From positions 1-41,909 of the forward strand of contig CALFXX010000081.1 of assembly GCA_937952975.1 (NCBI GenBank): DNA of 41,909 nt. Reading direction: 5' to 3'. The notes below the pieces were generated by a model, which was not told the DNA's origin, did not search any database, and worked only from the letters and a program-made list of their open reading frames with translations. The position numbers were made by a program, and so were the translations under genes. Origin of the DNA: an uncultured Alcaligenaceae bacterium (GTDB lineage: Bacteria > Pseudomonadota > Gammaproteobacteria > Burkholderiales > Burkholderiaceae_B). Positions within the stretch are counted from its first letter, which is position 1, and every line of letters starts with the position of its first letter. Below, piece by piece: positions 15,865-23,379 of this stretch.

Positions 15865-15953
15865 TATCAAGTATCATGCGCAGCTTGGGTACGCCATCGC
15901 TTAGGATATCGATCGCGCTTTGCCCTCAGTGTTTTTTGCCAGTCAACCCTTGG

Positions 15954-16907
15954 ATGAGCGATATGCAGCAGCCAGTTTCAAACAGTCACCCAATTCTTGA
16001 GCGAGCCCGTATTGCTGTGGCGTTAAACCGTACGCCGGGTTATCACTTTTGCGGTAATTTTTTTAATCTACTGTACGACGACGTTGATAACCAGCATTCG
16101 ATTGTGCATATGGATGCGGCTGTTCAGTGTGCTGATCAAGATGGGCAATTGAGCATGACCGCCTTTGCGATGCTGGCCGATATGGGCTTAGCAACAGGGA
16201 TTCGTTTTGGACTCGATAAAACGACCCGCTTAGCAACCGTCTCGATTAGTTTGCAATTAACCGGGGCACCAAGATTAGGCCGTGCATCGGCCTCGAGCAA
16301 GTCGCAGGGCTTCATTCAAGGGGCGAGCGCTCAGCAGGGTTTGAGCCAAACGCGTATTACCGCCGGTGGTGATTTAATCTGTATTGGGCATGGCGCTTTC
16401 ATGATCTTGCCCGTGCCCGGTGGCAAAATTTTAGATCCAATCCCTTGGGTTGAGACCAAGCCTCCTGAAAATCCACCTTTAGATTTGTCAACGTTAAGCG
16501 AAGACGAAGCTTGGGTTTTACAGCGGGTTGAACAAGCCATTGAAAAAACCACCAAAGAGGGTGGAAACTTTGTCACGCACTTCTTGGGGCTGTATCCGGT
16601 CGTACAAGAAAATGGCGCACATGTTGTCATCGAGAACGGCGCGCATATCGCTAATCGCGTGAAGCATGTACAGGGCGGTATTGTGCTTGCCTTGGGCATG
16701 GAAACCGCAGCTGCGGCCTTAGGCTCTGAATGGCTCTTGTCGGGCGTGACAGCAACTTACATTAGCCCCGGAGAAGGCGAGAACATTTCAGCAACGTCAA
16801 CGATCGTGCACCGCGGTCGCATGACCGCCGTGGTGAGCACGCAGGTCATCAACAGCACTGGGCGCAAAGCCTTAGAAGTGATTACGACGCACGCACGTAA
16901 GCCTTGA
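15954..16907 (+). CDS. Double-hotdog thioesterase family protein
   Basis: A 317-residue protein with two hotdog-like halves. The first (about 25-170) has NRTPGYHFCGNFF, HMDAAVQCADQDGQLSMTAFAMLADMGLATGIR and a VSISLQLTG strand, the PaaI/4HBT-type helix and strand pattern. The second (about 195-315) has GGNFVTHFLGLYPVV, HVQGGIVLALGMETAAAALG, AT(Y)ISPGEG and a final strand set. Hotdog enzymes hydrolyse acyl-CoA thioesters in the cytoplasm; the substrate is unknown. Starts at 15876, 15954 and 15963 are in frame and none has a strong Shine-Dalgarno. I chose 15954 because homology-like sequence begins there. It is divergent from the Bug gene across the 25-bp palindrome. Confidence 0.65.
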   Translation: MSDMQQPVSNSHPILERARIAVALNRTPGYHFCGNFFNLLYDDVDNQHSIVHMDAAVQCADQDGQLSMTAFAMLADMGLATGIRFGLDKTTRLATVSISLQLTGAPRLGRASASSKSQGFIQGASAQQGLSQTRITAGGDLICIGHGAFMILPVPGGKILDPIPWVETKPPENPPLDLSTLSEDEAWVLQRVEQAIEKTTKEGGNFVTHFLGLYPVVQENGAHVVIENGAHIANRVKHVQGGIVLALGMETAAAALGSEWLLSGVTATYISPGEGENISATSTIVHRGRMTAVVSTQVINSTGRKALEVITTHARKP

Positions 16908-16934
16908 TCTTTCAGTCCCCGACCTTGAACTCCA

Positions 16935-16958
16935 AGCAGCGTGCCGCGGTGCGCTGCT
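16935..16958. terminator. Hairpin between convergent genes, possible bidirectional terminator
   Basis: AGCAGCG (16935-16941) pairs with CGCTGCT (16952-16958). The inside TG/TG can form two G-U pairs in RNA, and the core CCGCGG is self-complementary, giving a stem of up to 12 bp with almost no loop, so the real fold would open the core. It lies between the convergent thioesterase and lipid A acyltransferase genes. No U-tract follows on either strand, so intrinsic termination is uncertain. Confidence 0.35.
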
Positions 16959-17020
16959 CGACGGTAGACTATATTTGAATGTCCTGGTTAGTCTCTGACG
17001 ACAGCGCCTTTTGCCAAGCT

Positions 17021-17911
17021 CTACGTAGTGAGTTCAGCGCGCTCTTGGGTCTTTTTATTTTTAGGTGCTTTGTAGCGGTTATAGCCCCACAGATATTGTT
17101 CGGGCATTTGCGCAATCATGGCTTCCATCTCTTGGTTGATGATGTTTGCTGCCGCGGTGATGTCATCGGGCAAGGGTTGCTCAAGTTTCTTGTATTTAAG
17201 CGTATAGCCGCGCCCTATGGCTTCGCGTTTGGCACCAAGAATAAAGATCTGTGCCCCAGACAATTTTTGTAGCCTTTGCACCAAAGTCATGGTGTAGGCC
17301 GGTTTACCAAAAAAAGGTGCCCAGACGCCTTCGCCCTCGGGGGGTACCTGATCCGGCAAAATGCCTACGGTGTGGCCACGTAATAACGTTTTTACTAAGG
17401 TCCGCACCCCGGTTTGATTAGCGGGTGCCATTGTCAGCTGCTGGCGCGAACGCATTTTGATGATCCAGTCTTGAAGCCACTTCGCCCGAGGTGGTCTAAA
17501 CAGTACGGTTGAGCGATAGCGGCTGCTGTAAACAGGCCCTAGCAGCTCAAAACACCCTGCATGAGGCGATAGCAAGATGACACCTTTGCCAAGCGCCAAG
17601 GCGTCGTCAAACTGTTGCCAGTTATCGCACGCGAGCTTTGTATTCAAAAACGCGTCATCACGTCGCGTCCACCAAAAGGGCATCTCGTAGATGAGTTGCC
17701 CAGAACTGAGCATAGCGGCACGTAGCGTTTGCGCGGTCGAATCCGGAAACGCCTGTTTGAGGTTGTCAGCGGCTCGCCGCTTGTAGCGCCCCGGCAGTCG
17801 CCAGGCCAGCCAGCCGGCGCACCAGCCAAGAGCTTGCACGACGCTCAGTGGCAACGCACCAACGAGCTTAAAGAGGAGGGTGGCCAAGAGTGGGCCAAAT
17901 TTGTTTAGCAT
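17021..17911 (-). CDS. lpxL: Lipid A lauroyl acyltransferase family protein (LpxL/HtrB)
   Basis: A 296-residue LPLAT-family acyltransferase. The N-terminus (about 8-38) is a hydrophobic anchor. The catalytic HX4E motif is H117-A-G-C-F-E122 in LLSPHAGCFELLG. ILPDQVPPEGEGVWAPFFGKPAYT and EQYLWGYNRYK are typical LpxL/LpxM/LpxP blocks. It adds a secondary acyl chain to Kdo2-lipid A at the inner membrane from acyl-ACP. Which acyl chain and position cannot be decided. The first in-frame ATG was chosen; an upstream TTG would add nine hydrophobic residues. It diverges from the next gene with 62 nt between starts. Confidence 0.85.
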   Translation of the reverse strand: MLNKFGPLLATLLFKLVGALPLSVVQALGWCAGWLAWRLPGRYKRRAADNLKQAFPDSTAQTLRAAMLSSGQLIYEMPFWWTRRDDAFLNTKLACDNWQQFDDALALGKGVILLSPHAGCFELLGPVYSSRYRSTVLFRPPRAKWLQDWIIKMRSRQQLTMAPANQTGVRTLVKTLLRGHTVGILPDQVPPEGEGVWAPFFGKPAYTMTLVQRLQKLSGAQIFILGAKREAIGRGYTLKYKKLEQPLPDDITAAANIINQEMEAMIAQMPEQYLWGYNRYKAPKNKKTQERAELTT

Positions 17912-17973
17912 AGCGAATAGAATAACAAAACAACCCAAAACTGACAGACTTAGCTCTAACTCACTGATCCCCC

Positions 17974-19104
17974 ATGAAACTGACTGACCTCATTACCCCC
18001 GTTGCCCTTATTGATTTACCCCGCATGCAACACAACATTGAGCGGATGCAAGCTCAGGTGACCGGATTAGGTGCGACCTTTAGGCCGCACGTCAAAACCT
18101 CAAAATGTGTTCAGGCCACCGAGGCACAGATTCAGGCCGGTGCGCAAGGCATTACGGTCTCAACCTTGAAAGAAGCCGAGCAGTTTTTTGCCGCTGGGAT
18201 TCGCGATATTCTCTATGCAGTAGGTCTGGCGCCAAACAAACTGGCCGCAGCCGCTGCGTTAATGCGTAAGGGCTGCGACTTAAAGGTGTTAACGGATAGC
18301 GTGCAATCCGCACAGGCCATTGCCGCGTTTGGTAAGGCTCAGGGTATATGCTTCAAGGTGCTGATTGAAATTGATACTGACGATCATCGTTCAGGGATCA
18401 AGCCTGACTCAGCGGCACTTTTAGCCGTTGCACAAGCCCTAGAGGGCTCAGGCTGCGAAATCATGGGGGTCATGACACATGCGGGATCGAGCTACGACCT
18501 GAATACCCCCGAGGCGTTGATCGCAATGGCAGAGCAAGAGCGTTCTGGCTGCGTACATGCCGCCGAGCGGTTGCGCCAGGCAGGATTCCCCTGTTCGATT
18601 GTCAGCATTGGCTCAACCCCGACGGCTTTGTCGGCAAAAAATCTTGAAGGGGTCACTGAGGTGCGGGCCGGTGTGTATGTCTTTTTTGACTTGGTGATGC
18701 ACAACGTCGGTGTTTGTACAAAAAATGAAATTGCACTCAGCGTTTTAACAAGCGTGATCGGTCATCAAGAGGAAAAAGGTTGGGCCATTATTGACGCGGG
18801 TTGGATGGCGATGAGTCGCGATCGTGGCACACAAAAACAAGCCACTGATTTTGGTTACGGACAAGTGTGCGATTTGAGTGGACAAGTGCTTGAGGGCTAT
18901 ACCATCAGTGGCGCTAACCAAGAGCATGGCATTATGTCGCGTGCTGGGCAGCCAGACTTAGAGATTGCAAAGCGTTTTCCGATCGGCACCCAATTTAGAA
19001 TTTTGCCTAATCACGCGTGTGCGACAGGTGCGCAATTTCCAGAGTATCAGGCTCTCGACGCACATGGCGACGTTCAAACTTGGAGCCGCTTTTACGGCTG
19101 GTAA
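17974..19104 (+). CDS. D-serine dehydratase-like / D-threonine aldolase family PLP enzyme
   Basis: A 376-residue DSD1-family enzyme. The N-terminal PLP barrel has TPVALIDLPRMQHNIERM and FRPHVKTSKC with the Schiff-base K41, then VLIEIDTDDHRSGI, GVMTHAGSSY and SIGSTPTAL. The C-terminal metal site is H347-A-C349 (LPNHACAT), the His-x-Cys zinc pair of eukaryotic-type D-serine dehydratase, unlike the His-x-Asp of the other family member in this window. The likely reaction is deamination of D-serine or a related D-3-hydroxyamino acid, but the substrate is unproven. It stands alone, divergent from the LpxL gene. No gene follows for 180 nt. Confidence 0.75.
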   Translation: MKLTDLITPVALIDLPRMQHNIERMQAQVTGLGATFRPHVKTSKCVQATEAQIQAGAQGITVSTLKEAEQFFAAGIRDILYAVGLAPNKLAAAAALMRKGCDLKVLTDSVQSAQAIAAFGKAQGICFKVLIEIDTDDHRSGIKPDSAALLAVAQALEGSGCEIMGVMTHAGSSYDLNTPEALIAMAEQERSGCVHAAERLRQAGFPCSIVSIGSTPTALSAKNLEGVTEVRAGVYVFFDLVMHNVGVCTKNEIALSVLTSVIGHQEEKGWAIIDAGWMAMSRDRGTQKQATDFGYGQVCDLSGQVLEGYTISGANQEHGIMSRAGQPDLEIAKRFPIGTQFRILPNHACATGAQFPEYQALDAHGDVQTWSRFYGW

Positions 19105-19284
19105 AGCGACACCACCCAGTCAAAGGCATCTAGACTGCATTCAGCCAGCGTCAGGCAATGACAGGTGTTTTTAATCGACAGCATTGAATCGAGGCTTAAT
19201 TTAGCCATCGCGATGTTTACGAATTGAAGCAGGCACAGGTGCAGGGCACACTGCGCTCTTGTTTAAATAAGCAAGAGGTGTGGT

Positions 19285-19674
19285 GTGTCTGCTCAGTCTT
19301 CAAAGCCAACCATCAAGTTACACGAGTCAGCCTTGGCTGGCCATCCCGCTAAGTTACCTGATACAGTTTTTTTGGGGCACACTGCCCCAGAAGCTGAGCA
19401 ACTCAGTTCTCAGAGCCTTAAGCGTCAGGCCGGTCAGGGCATGACTGAATACATCATCATCGTCGCGTTAGTTGCCGTCGCGGCGATCGCTGTCTATCAG
19501 TATTTGGGACAGGTGCTTCGTGCCCAAACTGCCGCAGTGGCAAAAGAGCTTGCCGGAGAAGATGGCACGCAGCAATCACGCGCAGCACAGTCTGCTGCTG
19601 AATCGGCAGCTGCCCAAGCCGCAGCAAAATCTTTAAAAGACTTTACTGGCCATGCAGCGGGTTCAGGCCGATGA
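19285..19674 (+). CDS. flp: Flp-type IVb prepilin with a 50-residue leader
   Basis: A 129-residue protein, starting at GTG with an AGAGG Shine-Dalgarno 6 nt upstream. After a 50-residue polar leader comes the class III cleavage motif G50|QGMTEY, with E at +5 and Y at +6 of the mature pilin, followed by the hydrophobic helix IIIVALVAVAAIAVYQYLG. The mature part is about 79 residues and ends in an Ala/Ser/Gln-rich segment. Typical Flp leaders are much shorter. It is the first gene of the Tad operon, and its stop overlaps the next start (ATGA 19671-19674). A TadV-type peptidase should cleave it, but none is encoded here. Confidence 0.8.
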   Translation: MSAQSSKPTIKLHESALAGHPAKLPDTVFLGHTAPEAEQLSSQSLKRQAGQGMTEYIIIVALVAVAAIAVYQYLGQVLRAQTAAVAKELAGEDGTQQSRAAQSAAESAAAQAAAKSLKDFTGHAAGSGR

Positions 19675-21140
19675 GCACTCGGCCTGAGTGGATGCAGCAC
19701 GATCCTGGTCAAGCGGGTCAAGTCTTACCGCTCGGTTTGATCCTCTGCACGATTGCGATGGTGGCCTGGGCCTTGTCTTTAAATTTGGGTCGTCTCGTGC
19801 ACAACAAGGCGTCGTTGTTACGCGCGACAGACGCGGCGGTGTACTCAGCGGCTGTCGCGCAAGCGCGTGCACTCAATCTTCATGCCTATTTGAATCGGGC
19901 TCAATTGGCGCAGCAGGTGGCCATGGCGCACTTAATCACGATGACGTCTGCGCAGCGCTTTCGCGCGACCCTAGCGCAGCAAGCCAGTCGTATGAATCCA
20001 CCTGTGGCGTTGATTGGAATGCTCTTTGGTCCTCAATATGGGGCGGCTTATTTGTCTGCAAAAGCTGGGGGTACAGGCGATCACGTGGCATTGACGCAGT
20101 TATCTGATGCGTTTAACCGTCACGACGAAGTGATCCATCACGTCATCGAGCGCGTGCGTGCAGAGCAATTCAACAGTCTGAGCAAGCACAGAAACCAAAT
20201 CCTCGAAAACGTTTTAGTCAACAATGTCGGTGCGAGTGGTTCGACGATGACAGGAGCAACCATGAGTGAACTTGGGCTCGAGTCCACGTTTATCGTTGAT
20301 GAGCTACCGGGTTTTGTCTCGCGCTTTTCAAGCACAGATGCACGCTGGCAGGCAATGCTCAAGCGCGTGTCAAAGCAATACGGGTTTCTAAACGATCGTC
20401 ATCACACGACGCGCAATCTTTGGGCAGTCAATCTTCGATGCCCGCACAAACGTCATGAGCTACGTCGCAAGGGCTCGACAAGGCTAGGGGCAAATGGCGA
20501 CTGGTCTGTACAAGATCATCAATCGTTTCATGCCTTACGCTATAACCGTGTCATTGGCTGCTATCAACGCGAGTACCCGATGGGGTGGGCGTTGATCAAT
20601 AGTTCGGTGCGCGGTCGAACCATTCAAAAGTCAGACACTGTCGCAGATTCGCTACCGCAAAATTTTTCTAGTCAGTCTTTTTGGCGTTGGGTGGGAAGCC
20701 AAGCCGATGGCGGTTGGAATATATTTTCAGGTGGCGATAATCACCTGGCGCGTCGTTGGGCCTCAACTCAACAAATTCGTTGGACGACGCAAGGCATGCC
20801 AAGCTTTGGTACGCTGACCCCTAAGCATAAAGAAGCAATTCGGCTAGCCATTACCGTCAAACAAAAGAGCCCCTTGCTTCATACGGGTACGGCGACCGAA
20901 GAAAAGCGCTTCGGTTCACAATTTTCTCTTGGCTCAAGCGAGCGCGTTCAAGCACTGTATGCAGAGTCTGCCGCGACTACCTATTTTGCACCGCCTGAGT
21001 CAGTTAGTGGTTTAGTGGCGACGCCAAATCTTTTTCAACCTTTTTGGCAAGCTCGATTAATTGACGTTGCAAAGACCAAACGCAACAGTTTGAAGGAAAA
21101 AAGTACAAGCTTAACGCCTGCGCCGAGTGCGACACCATGA
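19671..21140 (+). CDS. TadG-like pilus assembly protein
   Basis: A 489-residue protein. The N-terminus has QAGQVLPLGLILCTIAMVAW, one membrane helix (about 17-37), and then LGRLVHNKASLLRATDAAVYSAAVAQARALN, the pattern of the TadG-like N-terminal domain (helix followed by a coiled, Ala-rich segment listing 'DAA'). The remaining 400 residues are predicted to be periplasmic and have no domain I recognise; the C-terminal part is Ser/Thr- and Lys-rich. The start overlaps the prepilin stop, and its own stop overlaps the next start by ATGA (21137-21140). No von Willebrand-type MIDAS motif is evident, unlike some longer TadG proteins. Confidence 0.65.
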   Translation: MSTRPEWMQHDPGQAGQVLPLGLILCTIAMVAWALSLNLGRLVHNKASLLRATDAAVYSAAVAQARALNLHAYLNRAQLAQQVAMAHLITMTSAQRFRATLAQQASRMNPPVALIGMLFGPQYGAAYLSAKAGGTGDHVALTQLSDAFNRHDEVIHHVIERVRAEQFNSLSKHRNQILENVLVNNVGASGSTMTGATMSELGLESTFIVDELPGFVSRFSSTDARWQAMLKRVSKQYGFLNDRHHTTRNLWAVNLRCPHKRHELRRKGSTRLGANGDWSVQDHQSFHALRYNRVIGCYQREYPMGWALINSSVRGRTIQKSDTVADSLPQNFSSQSFWRWVGSQADGGWNIFSGGDNHLARRWASTQQIRWTTQGMPSFGTLTPKHKEAIRLAITVKQKSPLLHTGTATEEKRFGSQFSLGSSERVQALYAESAATTYFAPPESVSGLVATPNLFQPFWQARLIDVAKTKRNSLKEKSTSLTPAPSATP

Positions 21141-21724
21141 GTCAACGATTCAGACTCCGTCACGAGCAGGGTCAGGCCGCGATTGAGGCCCTGCTCATGA
21201 TGACGCTTGGCTTTATGCTTGTGTTGGCGATACATGACAGTGGTCAACTTCGCTCGAACACGCTTGATCTACTTGGCGAAAGCTATTTTTTATCATTTGT
21301 GTCGCAGCCAACGCCAGATCAACGCTATTCCAAGGTAAACGCGTTCAGTTCAGCCTTTAGCGCGCAGCATCAAGAGATTGAACATCAATTAGGCGTTGAT
21401 TCGTCGACGCTGTTACGCGCGAGCGCTTATTCAGCGCAAGGCTTGCGCAGCGCTTTGCCAACGCTTGGCCTAGAAAGACCGACAACTCTTGTGCGTCACA
21501 GTTTTTTACTAAGCGGCTATGGGCAGGCAAATTCAACGCGGGCTGCGCAAACGAACATCGCAGCGTCAGACGCACTTTGGCAGCAAAGCTTTGCCCGGTC
21601 AAAACAGTTGGTAAGTGCCAATGCTCCCGCTTTACAAGCGATTGATCAAGCGTGGCGCCGTGCGCCGCTGACTTCGGATTGGCTCTTGCCCTGGGAAAAC
21701 GAAGTGCTGGCGCATGAGCGCTAA
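21137..21724 (+). CDS. TadE-like minor pseudopilin
   Basis: A 195-residue protein. A short leader ends in EQG, followed by QAAIEALLMMTLGFMLVLAI: Gly, then Glu at +5, then a hydrophobic helix, which is the prepilin-peptidase motif of TadE/TadF pseudopilins. The rest (about 40-195) is a soluble domain that I do not recognise. It lies between the TadG-like gene (ATGA overlap) and an exported protein of unknown function. TadE-type pseudopilins are needed for Flp pilus biogenesis. The call rests mainly on the N-terminus and context. Confidence 0.6.
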   Translation: MSQRFRLRHEQGQAAIEALLMMTLGFMLVLAIHDSGQLRSNTLDLLGESYFLSFVSQPTPDQRYSKVNAFSSAFSAQHQEIEHQLGVDSSTLLRASAYSAQGLRSALPTLGLERPTTLVRHSFLLSGYGQANSTRAAQTNIAASDALWQQSFARSKQLVSANAPALQAIDQAWRRAPLTSDWLLPWENEVLAHER

Positions 21725-21790
21725 CTCACATGATTTTTATCTAAACCTTTGAATCAAACCTTTGATCCAAATTTTTTTCGGCCGACTCAT

Positions 21791-22516
21791 ATGATTCGTC
21801 TTGTAACGCCAGTGAACGTTAGGCGGGCTCATTGTTGGTGGCTACTCCTTTGGCTGTTGGTAAGCTTCTTGTTCAACAGCCAAGTCGCTGCCAACGTACA
21901 AACAGCACCCAAGCCGCTTGCGTTACCTCAATCGATCAAACGATCAACGATCGTTGATCAAAGTCAATGGCAAGGGATCGGCGTTGAGCTTGAGCATTTA
22001 AAAAGCCACCTGGCGCTTGAGGTGACGCTTGAGCAACTTGCGATGGCTTTGCCAGGCCTCACGCCAATTTGGAAAGAGCAGGGCTTGGTGCACGCTCACT
22101 GGACTTCTGCCCAGTTTTCGTACACCTTGTTACTTTGGGCCAATGACACCGAAGACACCCAAGGCACCGAAGGCTTAATTTCGAGTCTTGTTTTCGGGCG
22201 ATTTGAACAAAAAGGTTCGAACAATGTATCGACGTCTGTCTCGGCCCTTGAGTGGCTGCCCAAGCAGAGCGCGCAACTGTTTAGCTTTGTTGATCAATCA
22301 AGTGGCTCGCCCATCACGCTGTCGAGCTTTACGGTGCCCTTGATGCCTTCCTTATTGATCCCTCAAGTCAAGGCTTATGGGCAACGCAACGGGTGGCTCG
22401 AGTTGCCTCCTGGACTGACCTTTATACGTCATGCAAGGCGTTTGTCTTTCTACCTCATGGCCGATAGGGGTAGCACCACTGTGCTTGTACATGAAACCAC
22501 TCGAGACACACAATGA
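21791..22516 (+). CDS. Exported protein of unknown function in the Tad operon
   Basis: A 241-residue protein that I do not recognise. It starts with a signal-like sequence (MIRLVTPVNVRRAHCWWLLLWLLVSFLF, cleavage near VAA-NVQ). The mature part has LEHLKSHLALEVTLEQLAMALPGLTPIWKEQGLVHAHW, FSYTLLLWA and a C-terminal SLLIPQVKAYGQ...PGLTFIRHARRLSFYLMADRG. It resembles a small periplasmic accessory protein and might occupy the role of TadD, RcpB or another accessory, but nothing proves that. An in-frame TTG 42 nt upstream is an alternative start. Its TGA overlaps the cpaB ATG (ATGA 22513-22516), tying it to the operon. Confidence 0.6.
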   Translation: MIRLVTPVNVRRAHCWWLLLWLLVSFLFNSQVAANVQTAPKPLALPQSIKRSTIVDQSQWQGIGVELEHLKSHLALEVTLEQLAMALPGLTPIWKEQGLVHAHWTSAQFSYTLLLWANDTEDTQGTEGLISSLVFGRFEQKGSNNVSTSVSALEWLPKQSAQLFSFVDQSSGSPITLSSFTVPLMPSLLIPQVKAYGQRNGWLELPPGLTFIRHARRLSFYLMADRGSTTVLVHETTRDTQ

Positions 22517-23379
22517 AAATGACCACCGCTAAGCGAAATGGATTGTTGCTCCTCATCTCAATTAGCCTTGGGTGTTTGTCGGCCTGGGCGATTGAGCAAC
22601 ATCTTTCAGCAAAAGAGCATGAGCTTGAACGACAGAGCCGGATTGATCAGGTCGTGCGAATTGTCGCTGCGCGAGATTTGCCGCGCGGCACACTGGTGAC
22701 TTTGAACGACTTTGCTAAGGCTGAGTTTCCGGCGAAATGGGTGGGGCCCGATGCAGTACCGCTCAGTGAGATCCAGCTTCTGCAAGGTAAGCAGCTAAAT
22801 GTTGAGCTCAAGGCAGGACAATTGCTGATGCAGGTGCATTTGGTCGAGCGTGCCCAGCCGGCACTCGTCTCGAGGTTACGGCCTGATAAACGAGCAGTGA
22901 CGATTCCGGTTGACCTGATGAGTTCGATGTCTGGTTTATTACAGCCAGGCGATCGCGTCGACTTGTTTGTGTCCTTTGACTATAAAGGGCAACGTACGAC
23001 TGCGCCCTTATTACAAGGTGTTGAGGTTTTGGCCACTGGGCAGCAAACGAAGTTGACGCAAGAGTTTCTCACGGCCGATGAAGCCCGGTATTCAACGATC
23101 ACACTAGCGGCATCCCATGATGAGGCAACGAAACTGGTCGCTGCACGGCAAGGCGGCACGATTACGGCTGTGCTTAGCCACGAGACTCCAGATCCATTGT
23201 TGCTTGGTCATCAATCCACAGCCGCTCAGTTACCCGAATTGTTAGGTTTAGAGTCAACAAAGCCTTCGACGTCCGTTGAGATTATTTACGGTGACCGACT
23301 GTCTCACGAACAAGCTCTGCCCCAACTAACAAATTGGTTTGACTTTAATGGGCAGGCGCAGCCCAAGGGTGCGCCATGA
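22513..23379 (+). CDS. cpaB: Flp pilus assembly protein CpaB / RcpC
   Basis: A 288-residue protein with one N-terminal membrane helix (about 9-27), then an SAF domain (about 45-110: IVAARDLPRGTLVTLNDFAKAEF, QLNVELKAGQLLM) and the RcpC/CpaB domain (AVTIPVDLMSSMSGLLQPGDRVDLF, LLQGVEVLATG, STITLAASHDEATKLVAARQGG). CpaB/RcpC is a periplasmic Tad component near the secretin, needed for pilus assembly. It starts within the preceding stop codon and ends by ATGA overlap with the secretin gene (23376-23379). Length is usual for the family. Confidence 0.85.
   Translation: MKMTTAKRNGLLLLISISLGCLSAWAIEQHLSAKEHELERQSRIDQVVRIVAARDLPRGTLVTLNDFAKAEFPAKWVGPDAVPLSEIQLLQGKQLNVELKAGQLLMQVHLVERAQPALVSRLRPDKRAVTIPVDLMSSMSGLLQPGDRVDLFVSFDYKGQRTTAPLLQGVEVLATGQQTKLTQEFLTADEARYSTITLAASHDEATKLVAARQGGTITAVLSHETPDPLLLGHQSTAAQLPELLGLESTKPSTSVEIIYGDRLSHEQALPQLTNWFDFNGQAQPKGAP

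Noticed and set aside
19105..19284. Possible sigma-54 or sigma-70 promoter and a CATCGCGATG palindrome (19206-19215) before the Tad operon
   Set aside because: No GG-N10-GC pair matching the sigma-54 consensus and no -35/-10 pair with proper spacing was found. The 10-bp palindrome alone is too short to call an operator.
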